Positions 56,881 through 64,000 of a stretch of 64,000 nt of DNA are shown piece after piece. The notes under the pieces are model-generated. The model was given only the letters and a program-made list of their open reading frames with translations, did no database searches and had not been told where the DNA came from. The position numbers and the translations under genes were made by a program. Every line of letters starts with the position of its first letter. The stretch's first letter is position 1. The DNA comes from Chitinophaga rupis (GTDB taxonomy: Bacteria > Bacteroidota > Bacteroidia > Chitinophagales > Chitinophagaceae), in contig NZ_FOBB01000005.1 in assembly GCF_900109685.1 (NCBI RefSeq), positions 372,001-436,000 on the forward strand. Direction: 5' to 3'.

Positions 56881-59800
56881 TCACAGGGTTTTATTGTATT
56901 CAAAGTTGACGGATGTACCCTTGGTGCCGCCTGGTAACACGTACTGACAGTTGATCTTGTACTTACCGTTACGGATATACGGGAACCAGCCGTTGATCAT
57001 GTACAGGTATTTGGCCTGTAAACCAGTACCCAGGTATTTTTGCACCACCTGCAGCTGCAGGTCTTCCATGTCCAGCTTATAAGCCAATGGCAGATCGTAT
57101 GCAAAGGGCAGCCTTACCGCCAGCTCTGATGCCAGCGGTTGTTTACCGGCAATACTGGCCAGGTAATCGCTCATAACGGTAATGGCTTTGGTGGGTATTA
57201 ATCCACCCAGGTCTTCGGGCTGACGGTGTGTTAAAAAGATCTCCTGTTCTATCGGGTAATCGCGGTATACCAGCGGGTTCACATCCTGCTGGAAATAAAC
57301 ATCATCGGTAATGGCCGTTACATCTATCAGTGGTGTGTAAGCGGTGAAAGCAGAGCCCTGCAGTTCCTGTACATCAAACAATTCGTAGTTACCTACTTCT
57401 GCCTGCAGGGTTACCACATCATCCATTACGCGGCTGGAAAGCCCCCGTTTCAGTGGCATGGCATTCAGCTTGGCCGCAAAGGTGCTGTAACGGCTGGTAT
57501 GGAAGCCATAACCCAGCAGTGATTTGGTTACATCGCCCCGGCTTACTGCGTTGGATTTATTTGCTTTTACAGTATAGTCGCCGTCTTCCCCGTTATCCTG
57601 TTTGGCATAGCTTACTATTGCATCTTTGGAAGCATCGCCTCCGGGCGGAATAGCCACTACATCATAGGTATAATCCGTATTAGGCTGTATTGCAGGCATG
57701 GTGAAGTCTATGCGCTGGTTCACGCTGTCGTACTGCATGGCCTGTGTGGCAAATGCAGCCCCGTTGGTGGCAAATTGCAGCTGGTATTTCCAGCGCGCAT
57801 CAAACAGGTAGCTCTGGCCGCGCTGTAATACTATATAGCCGCGGTTAAGCTCATCACGGAACAGGTTGCGCTGGTCTACTACCGGGTAGCAATAGGCAAT
57901 ATTGGTAAGCGGTATAAAGTCAGGAGCGGTACCGGTCGTAAAGGTCACTACCTTTTCTTCTGTGCTTTGCTGCCCGTTCATATATAGCGTTTGCCAGCTG
58001 CCGTTCTGTAATTCTTCAAAGGTTACTTTTACCGTGGCCTTTAAGGTATGTTTGGTAGGTAATACTTCTTTGGAGTAATAAGTGGCTACGTCATTGTTGG
58101 CATTCCATTCTATTCTGCCGGGTACCGGTTGCCCGTTATCCATTACGGTAAAGGCTTCCAGCCTGGTACGGTAAGTTTTGGTGCCTTTATCATCCTCCAC
58201 ATCAAACGGCTGTCCTATACGCATGTTAAACGCTGCCTGCGGTGCGGCAAATACATCTACATCTGCGGTATTGTCTGCAGGCGTAACATCTGCTATCATC
58301 TTTACATCTATGGGGCTGCTGCTGCCGGTTACAATTTCACATTCATCGCCAATGGTTACTTTCATGCGCATGTTACCTTTTACCAAGCCACCCAGGATCT
58401 CAAACTTCACGGCCATGTAACCCTTTAGCCATGTGGGGTTGGGCAGCTTGGCCTGCATAAGCACGGCGGCTGCACCCGATATAATGGGGAAGCGGCCTTT
58501 AATAAATGTCAGGTTCACTTTTACGCCTACTTCGCCCTGCAAATACACATAGGCCTGCCCGTTAGCATACCATCCGTCAATACCAATTTTTTCTGTTTTA
58601 CCGGCGCAGTGTGCATCGCCGTAATCTTTCAGCATAATGTCAAACCCTACACCACATTTGAAGTTGGCATACAGGATCAGGAAGGTAAGGTCGCCGGTTT
58701 CAACGGAGAGGTTGGCGCCAAAGGCAAACCCGCGTCCGTCGCCCAATGCATTCAGGTCGCGCATGTAATCCAGCTCCTTCATGTCCACACCCAATATGTC
58801 CGCAACTTCCTGCGGGGGTGGGGGAGAGCCGGGTATTTTATCACCTACCATGATGTAGGCGCCTGTTTTAATAGCTATGCTGCCCAGGGCAAACTTAACG
58901 CCTAAACGATTGGTGGGCGTACCCATATGGAAATACCACTCACCCGGCGCAATATGTATCACCGCCCAGCCGGCGCGGTTGCCGCTGGCGGTACCGGTAA
59001 GTAAGCCACCGGCTACATTCAGGTATACATCGAAGTTGGCGTGGAAAGTAGATTGTGTAAAATCATATTGAATGCCTACATAGGCAGAGAGGCCGCTTTC
59101 ACCGGTCTTGAAATCATCGCCGCTCAGGCTTTCTGCTGCGGCAGACGGGTTGGATACTTTGAGGCCCTGCAGTTTTTCACCTAAGCCTCCCAGCTTGCTC
59201 ACCGCCTTTTGTTCTGCGGCTTCCATCTTGCTGAACGCCTTACTCATCTGATCGCCCATGTTGCCCGCTACGTTGGGCAGCACGCCTAATATTTTGGCAT
59301 AGCCATAGAAGCCAATGAAGTTAATGCCACCACTTTTGTTGAACGCTACTTCAAAAGATACCTCCCCGTTCACTACCTGCTTTTTCACAATGCTGAATAA
59401 CACGGCAGCTTTAATACCCAGGCCTGTATTCTCATCCGGCACATAATTTACACCGGTAGGAGAGGCCAGCATATCCGAGCCCTGTTTTTTCATGCGGTAG
59501 TATGCGCCGCCGCCAAAGCCCTGTATGTTAATGGGAGGCACCAGCGGAATACCCAGGCCCAGATCGGCTTTTGCATCCACATACCAGTAGCGGAAATCCT
59601 TACAGCCAAACATGGCGCGCGCTTCTATCTTTATCTTATCATCCATGAAATCGGCTGCCACCATGCCGCTTACGGCATTGCCATATACGGGATCATCATC
59701 ATAGAACTTAATGCGGCCGTTAATTTTCAGCGAACCACCAATTTTAGCGTTAATGCCAATTTCTTCCAGCTTCAGCTTTTGAAACTTCCAGGTTTGTATG

Positions 59801-61545
59801 CCTTCCTGTTCATTGAACTTGCCTACCAACCCGATTTTGGTATCACCGCCAAAGTTCCCTTCCATCAGGTTCAGGCGGATGCCGAAGGTAAGCGTGGCTT
59901 CCCCATCCTGCGCACGTAGCGATATTTCATTAATAGATACCGGGAAGTTGGAAACCGTGTTGGTATTCTGATAGCCGAAATAAGAAGTAGTTAAATATGG
60001 CGGGTTGGTTTCAAGATGAAGGTCTTTGAATATAATACCTTTAAAAGTGGCAAGGGGTTTACCATCATCTCCCTTGGTAGTGGCCGAGATACCCAAACTG
60101 CCGTGCAGCATGGCTTCCGGCTGAAAGCGCCCATCGGCCAGCTTCAGCTGCACCCAGGAGTTAGGTTCCAGCACACACTTGGCCTGCCATACGTTAAAGC
60201 TTAGCTCATTAATAGTACTGAGCTTAAGGATGTATTCATTATCTGCCGTAATAACAGCCGTATAACCTAAGGGATCTTTGGCTACCGGCAGGCCCACCAT
60301 ACCGCTGAAACCCGCGCCTACCAAGTGGTTGGCTTCCAGGTCTATATTAAAATGATCTACTGTGAATTTCCAGCCGGAGGCGGTGCCATCCGGTAATATG
60401 TTATTGGCAAAGAAAGAGCCGGTTAAACCATTGTTGTCAATGATCATATGCGTGGCGCCAAAACTTACGCGCTTGCCCGACTGTTCCCGTTTTGCAAATT
60501 GTTTGGGCAGTATTACTTCCAGGTCCTCCACGTACACGCCCCGCCAGGTATTGGGATTATCGGCCGGCATGTAACGTTGCTCATACCCTGTGGGATAAAC
60601 AATATCCGGTGTATTTCGGATGTCGCTGCCATCAAATACGGCCTTGCCTATATGAAAACCAACGCCTTTTAAAGGCGCTATTTCGAAGGCGGGAAGGCTC
60701 AGGCTCACCAATATATCATTCCAGTCAGCTACTACAGTTTTAAACGCGGCAGTTACCTGCGCTTTAGGATCTTCATTACGCTCTCCATCAGCCTTTAAAG
60801 GCACCAGCATGCTGCGCGGAAAAGCCACTTCGGCAGAGATGCCCAGCTCTTTAAACCCGTTACAGTCCATGGTTACATAGGTAAGATCCAGGCCTTGTCC
60901 GGTTTCCATGTTCATGCCGCCTTTCAGGATCAATGCGGCGGTACCTCCGTTTATGCGTATGGGTATGTCGCCCAGTAATACCAGCTTGGCATCGCCCAGG
61001 ATGCCGCCGTTATAGGAGAGCTTAATGCCTTTGATACCAAAAAAGATCTCATGCGGCTCCTGCGGTATTTCCAGTTTGGCAAATACCGTTAGCTCTGCAT
61101 AGGTAGGGTAAAAGATAGCATTGCTGATGGCGATCTTCACTGATGTGTTGTTCACCTTACGGAAAAGCCCTATGGGCAGCTCGTTCAGGTCATCCGGTGA
61201 AAGAGAGGAAGTATAACGGTTATCCTTATCCATTTTCAGGAACTCCGCTTTGGCCTGTTCCCGGTAAGGATTCGTAGTATCGTTACCGTAGGCAGCCTGC
61301 AAATATGCATCCGTGAACAAACCTTCGGCTGGTGCAGGAATGGTATTGGCTAAGAGCTGCCGGTCTATTTCCGGGAAACTGCGGGTTTCGGCAACGGTAT
61401 TCATAATAGCTACCGTTGGTACCGCGGGTGCTGGCGTTTTAAGGGAATCCGTATCGCCGGCTATTGCAATAGAGGCGCTGCCTAGTAACAGGAAGGCAAG
61501 GCTTAGGGACCGGCAATAAAAGTTACGCAGGTAAAGTTTTACCAT
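56881..61545 (-). CDS. Giant exported protein of unknown function, first gene of the envelope operon (1554 aa)
   Basis: A signal peptide (hydrophobic core SLSLAFLLLGSASIAIA) starts this protein, which I do not recognise as a named family. Most of it is repetitive beta structure with Gly/Ala-rich strands (GGTAALILKGGMN, GANLSVETGDLTFLILYANFKCG, AYVYLQGEVGVKVNLTF), suggesting a long beta-solenoid or barrel-like body. A short coiled segment (SKAFSKMEAAEQKAVSKLGG) interrupts it near residue 760. An Ig-like region with EVLPTKHTLKATVKVTFEEL follows near 1170. It has no T9SS sorting signature at the C-terminus. It opens the operon and is separated from its promoter region by only a few tens of bases that carry the 18-bp repeat. 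Confidence 0.85.
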   Translation of the reverse strand: MVKLYLRNFYCRSLSLAFLLLGSASIAIAGDTDSLKTPAPAVPTVAIMNTVAETRSFPEIDRQLLANTIPAPAEGLFTDAYLQAAYGNDTTNPYREQAKAEFLKMDKDNRYTSSLSPDDLNELPIGLFRKVNNTSVKIAISNAIFYPTYAELTVFAKLEIPQEPHEIFFGIKGIKLSYNGGILGDAKLVLLGDIPIRINGGTAALILKGGMNMETGQGLDLTYVTMDCNGFKELGISAEVAFPRSMLVPLKADGERNEDPKAQVTAAFKTVVADWNDILVSLSLPAFEIAPLKGVGFHIGKAVFDGSDIRNTPDIVYPTGYEQRYMPADNPNTWRGVYVEDLEVILPKQFAKREQSGKRVSFGATHMIIDNNGLTGSFFANNILPDGTASGWKFTVDHFNIDLEANHLVGAGFSGMVGLPVAKDPLGYTAVITADNEYILKLSTINELSFNVWQAKCVLEPNSWVQLKLADGRFQPEAMLHGSLGISATTKGDDGKPLATFKGIIFKDLHLETNPPYLTTSYFGYQNTNTVSNFPVSINEISLRAQDGEATLTFGIRLNLMEGNFGGDTKIGLVGKFNEQEGIQTWKFQKLKLEEIGINAKIGGSLKINGRIKFYDDDPVYGNAVSGMVAADFMDDKIKIEARAMFGCKDFRYWYVDAKADLGLGIPLVPPINIQGFGGGAYYRMKKQGSDMLASPTGVNYVPDENTGLGIKAAVLFSIVKKQVVNGEVSFEVAFNKSGGINFIGFYGYAKILGVLPNVAGNMGDQMSKAFSKMEAAEQKAVSKLGGLGEKLQGLKVSNPSAAAESLSGDDFKTGESGLSAYVGIQYDFTQSTFHANFDVYLNVAGGLLTGTASGNRAGWAVIHIAPGEWYFHMGTPTNRLGVKFALGSIAIKTGAYIMVGDKIPGSPPPPQEVADILGVDMKELDYMRDLNALGDGRGFAFGANLSVETGDLTFLILYANFKCGVGFDIMLKDYGDAHCAGKTEKIGIDGWYANGQAYVYLQGEVGVKVNLTFIKGRFPIISGAAAVLMQAKLPNPTWLKGYMAVKFEILGGLVKGNMRMKVTIGDECEIVTGSSSPIDVKMIADVTPADNTADVDVFAAPQAAFNMRIGQPFDVEDDKGTKTYRTRLEAFTVMDNGQPVPGRIEWNANNDVATYYSKEVLPTKHTLKATVKVTFEELQNGSWQTLYMNGQQSTEEKVVTFTTGTAPDFIPLTNIAYCYPVVDQRNLFRDELNRGYIVLQRGQSYLFDARWKYQLQFATNGAAFATQAMQYDSVNQRIDFTMPAIQPNTDYTYDVVAIPPGGDASKDAIVSYAKQDNGEDGDYTVKANKSNAVSRGDVTKSLLGYGFHTSRYSTFAAKLNAMPLKRGLSSRVMDDVVTLQAEVGNYELFDVQELQGSAFTAYTPLIDVTAITDDVYFQQDVNPLVYRDYPIEQEIFLTHRQPEDLGGLIPTKAITVMSDYLASIAGKQPLASELAVRLPFAYDLPLAYKLDMEDLQLQVVQKYLGTGLQAKYLYMINGWFPYIRNGKYKINCQYVLPGGTKGTSVNFEYNKTL

Positions 61546-61959
61546 AGGCCAAATAGGGTATAGGGTATGATGAGGGGAGGGGTTTCATCTCTCTAGTTAA
61601 CAAATGTGCTTGTGCTACTTGTCTCCCCCGGACATTACCGGTTTTCTATTGTAAGTTTACGCAATATTACAATTTAAAATCAATTAAAGAAAAATTTTAT
61701 TTGTCTTGTAAGAGGGGCGAAAGGGCTTATAACCATTGAGATACGTACCCGGGAGAGGTGGGAAGATGGTTAATTGGTTGTTAATCAAATGTAAATGAGT
61801 TGTTAATAGGAGGAGTTTTTTTTATGGGGGAAGTTTGAAATGATGTTAATTGTTTTGTTACTGAAGCACGTAGTGACTGAAACGCTAACATTCAACAGAA
61901 CCGATGAAAAGACTCATTAATGCGTGTCTGTGATTAGTAATTATGAGTATAGTAGGGGT
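61546..61959. other. 414-bp AT-rich intergenic region
   Basis: The region should hold the promoter of the leftward envelope operon. A - strand TACATTTG box (plus-strand 61786-61793, CAAATGTA) fits TAnnTTTG, but no TTG/TTTG -33 partner is seen at the right spacing and it would give a leader of about 230 nt. It also holds the 18-bp repeat and several AT-rich runs. I see no gene, RNA or terminator with confidence. Confidence 0.5.
61551..61568. repeat. 18-bp repeat aaatagggtatagggtat, copy 2
   Basis: This copy is identical to 45690-45707. It lies 5 bp upstream of the start codon of the 1554-aa gene, in the leader of the envelope operon. Confidence 0.5.
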
Positions 61960-64000
61960 TTATAATTCTGCTTGTATTGCTCTATATATGCTTTGAACTC
62001 TATTGATGTTAGGGTGTCCTTCAGGTAACGTTTTTTTTAAAATTGAAAGGCTCTTACCTGATAATTCGACGGCCGCAGTAGCTTCGCCCAAGTCTTTAAG
62101 TACGGTTGCCAGATTCGAATATCTGATAGCAGTGGTAGGATGGTCTGAGCCAAAGTTTTTCTCATCCAAACGCATGGCTTTTTCCAGCAAGACCCTGGCT
62201 CCGGTATAATCGCCCAGGTCTCGAAGTACTAATGCCAAATTCGAATAACTCACAGCGGTGCTAGGATGGTCGGGACCAAAGTTTTTCTCATCCGAATGCA
62301 TGGCTCTTTCCAGTAAGGCCCTGGCCCCGGTATAATCGCCCAGGTCTTGAAGTATTAATGCCAGATTCGAATATCTCACAGCAGTGCTAGGATGGTCGGA
62401 ACCAAAGTTTTTCTCATCTGAACGCAGGGCTTTCTCCAGCAAAGCCCTGGCTCCAGTATAATCGCCCAGGTCTTTAAGTACTAACGCCAGATTTGAATAA
62501 CTCACAGCAGTAGTAGGATGGTCGGGGCCAAAGTTGCTCTCAGCTGAATGCATGGCTCTTTCCAGCAAGGTCCTGGCCCTATTATAATCGCCCAGGTCTC
62601 GAAGTACGGTTGCCAGATTCGAATATCTTATAGCAGTGGTAGGATGGTCGGGGCCAAAGTTTTTCTCATCCGAATGCACGGTTTTCTCCAGTAAGGCTTG
62701 AGCTCCGGTATAATCGCCCAGGTCTCGAAGTACTAATGCCAGATTCGAATAACTCACAGCAGTGGCAGGATGGTCGGGGCCAAAGTTGTTCTCAGCCGAA
62801 CGCAGGGCTTTCTCCAGCAAGGCCCTGGCCCTGGTATAATCGCCCAGGTCTTGAAGTACGGTTGCCAGATTCGAATACCTCACAGCTGTGGTAGGATAGT
62901 CGGGACCAAAGTTGTTCTCAGCCGAATGTATGGCTTTCTCTAGCAAGGCCCGAGCCCTGGTATAATCGCCCAGGTCTTGAAGTACTAACGCCAGATTTGA
63001 ATAACTCACAGCAGTGATAGAATGGTCGAGGCCAAAGTTGTTCTCATTCGAACGCACGACTTTCTCCAGTAGGGCCCTGGCCTTGGTATAATCGCCTAGA
63101 TCTTTAAGTACTAATGCCAGATTCGAATAACTCACAGCAGTGGTAGGATGGTCAGGGCCAAAGTTGTTCTCATCCGAACGCACGGCTTTCTCTAGCAAAG
63201 CCTTGGCCCCGGCATAATCGCCCAACTCTTGAAGTACTAATGCCAGATTATTTTGCAGACCAGAAATTTTTGCTCCCGTATCATTTTGAAAATTATTGAG
63301 CATAGTATTACCATAGGGTATCCATATAAACTTATCTACTGGGTTATCCTTGTTTTGATCTATCCTTAAATTTCCGATGATCTTATCCATCAATCCTTCA
63401 ACATCCTCCTCTACAGGCAACAACTGCCTCACTGTAACTTCTTTTACAATCAGGTGCATTTTGTAGGCATCCGTTTCTGTGTTATACAGTAACCAGCCCT
63501 GTTCCAGCAACCTGTTAAGTATTTCAGGAAATCTATCTTTTTTATCTTCACCAGGATCAATCAATTCCAGCAATACCGCATAGGAATGAAATTCTGCAGG
63601 TAAACAGGAGAATTGCTTCATCAACCAGGTCTCCTCCTCGTTTAATCTGCTGAGATTAAAAATGGATGATAAGTAAGAACGTACTTTATCTATCTTTTCA
63701 CCTTTATGTTTTATATAAACATTGGATTGCAGATCTTCTTCGATAGCTCTTTTCAATGTCTGAATATCGGTCCTTCGCAACTGAGCTGTTTTTGCAAGTA
63801 TCTCTATAGTTAGCGTATGAAAATCGATGACTTTTACCAGCTCAGCTATTTGATCATCTTGTTTGATGTGCGTGCAATGTTTTTTAAATAAAGCGATCGC
63901 ATTTTCTGCAGATAAAAAATCTAACTCTTTTGGATAAAATTCTTTGATTAGTTCCCGGGAAGTTACCAGCACATGCCAGTCAGGCTGCCCAGGGAGAAGA
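61960..64000 (-). CDS. STAND/NB-ARC-like protein with kinesin-light-chain-type TPRs (5' end outside window)
   Basis: The frame is open to the window edge, so the N-terminus is missing. At the edge the sequence reads PDWHVLVTSRELIKEF, like the RNBS-B/sensor-1 element (hhhhTSR) of NB-ARC/STAND NTPases. A winged-helix-like region follows (about residues 60-240 counted from the GTG at 63972). Nine 42-residue TPRs come next (YSNLALVLxDLGDYTxARALLEKAxxSxExNFGPDHPxTAVS), and then a degenerate tenth. The DNA of the repeats is nearly identical copy to copy, pointing to recent expansion or gene conversion. Bacterial STAND proteins sense ligands with such repeats and trigger an N-terminal effector, in several cases in phage defence; the effector here is out of view. 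Confidence 0.8.
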   Translation of the reverse strand, partial: LLPGQPDWHVLVTSRELIKEFYPKELDFLSAENAIALFKKHCTHIKQDDQIAELVKVIDFHTLTIEILAKTAQLRRTDIQTLKRAIEEDLQSNVYIKHKGEKIDKVRSYLSSIFNLSRLNEEETWLMKQFSCLPAEFHSYAVLLELIDPGEDKKDRFPEILNRLLEQGWLLYNTETDAYKMHLIVKEVTVRQLLPVEEDVEGLMDKIIGNLRIDQNKDNPVDKFIWIPYGNTMLNNFQNDTGAKISGLQNNLALVLQELGDYAGAKALLEKAVRSDENNFGPDHPTTAVSYSNLALVLKDLGDYTKARALLEKVVRSNENNFGLDHSITAVSYSNLALVLQDLGDYTRARALLEKAIHSAENNFGPDYPTTAVRYSNLATVLQDLGDYTRARALLEKALRSAENNFGPDHPATAVSYSNLALVLRDLGDYTGAQALLEKTVHSDEKNFGPDHPTTAIRYSNLATVLRDLGDYNRARTLLERAMHSAESNFGPDHPTTAVSYSNLALVLKDLGDYTGARALLEKALRSDEKNFGSDHPSTAVRYSNLALILQDLGDYTGARALLERAMHSDEKNFGPDHPSTAVSYSNLALVLRDLGDYTGARVLLEKAMRLDEKNFGSDHPTTAIRYSNLATVLKDLGEATAAVELSGKSLSILKKTLPEGHPNINRVQSIYRAIQAEL
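61996..63255 (-). repeat. Tandem 126-bp TPR-coding repeats, nine near-identical and one diverged
   Basis: The unit encodes a 42-residue TPR and recurs every 126 bp. Blocks such as taatcgcccaggtct and ccagattcgaata recur in most copies. The last unit (lowest coordinates) has drifted in sequence. Confidence 0.85.

Noticed and set aside
61996..63255. CRISPR array suggested by regular DNA repeats
   Set aside because: The period is 126 bp with no unique spacers, and every unit is in frame and encodes a TPR.

Overview
The window looks like chromosomal DNA of a Chitinophaga-like member of the Bacteroidota. The reasons are a FecR/SusC/SusD trio with an STN domain on SusC, a type IX secretion (T9SS) C-terminal sorting domain, SprB-type repeats, a TANFOR-domain protein, promoter -7 boxes of the TAnnTTTG kind, and few Shine-Dalgarno sequences. 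Genes run rightward from 1 to about 42 kb, apart from three small leftward genes, and leftward from 42 kb to the end.

Layout. 1-9.1 kb: the 3' end of a FecR-type anti-sigma gene, a SusC/SusD nutrient-uptake pair ending in a strong terminator, a lipoprotein of the sorbosone/PQQ sugar dehydrogenase family, and an AT-richer M1 metallopeptidase. 9.2-36.9 kb: a Tc-toxin-like locus. It holds a fused TcB-TcC protein (2522 aa) with an unrecognised 360-residue C-terminal cargo region, a TcA protein (2930 aa) with a peptidoglycan-binding N-terminus, a lone minimal nucleotidyltransferase 3 bp downstream, a candidate small RNA with its own promoter and terminator, a small DUF1508 protein on the other strand, and two very large proteins (1862 and 1457 aa) that I do not recognise. 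None of the four giants has a signal peptide, as is usual for Tc toxins. 37-42 kb: ordinary genes (Rof-like Rho inhibitor, MarR-GNAT fusion, DHFR-family reductase, DinB-like protein, acyl-CoA carboxylase carboxyltransferase, RNase HI) separated by short palindromic AT-rich repeats.

42-61.5 kb (leftward): a lipoprotein, then a probable seven-gene operon read from 61.5 kb down to 42.6 kb. It encodes a 1554-aa exported protein, an FnIII protein, a 1608-aa SprB-repeat adhesin with a T9SS sorting domain, a 1068-aa TANFOR protein ending in a zinc-peptidase motif, a small exported helical protein that may be its immunity partner, a PKD lipoprotein and a 574-aa outer-membrane barrel. It reads as an envelope and secretion system carrying a polymorphic-toxin-like tip. 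61.9-64 kb: the 3' part of a STAND/NB-ARC type gene with nine near-identical 42-residue TPRs, cut by the window edge.

The two most notable regions are the Tc-like locus with its two orphan giants and small RNA, and the TANFOR-zincin/immunity cassette, whose base composition breaks sharply from the front half of its own gene. All functional calls come from reading motifs; no database search was possible.
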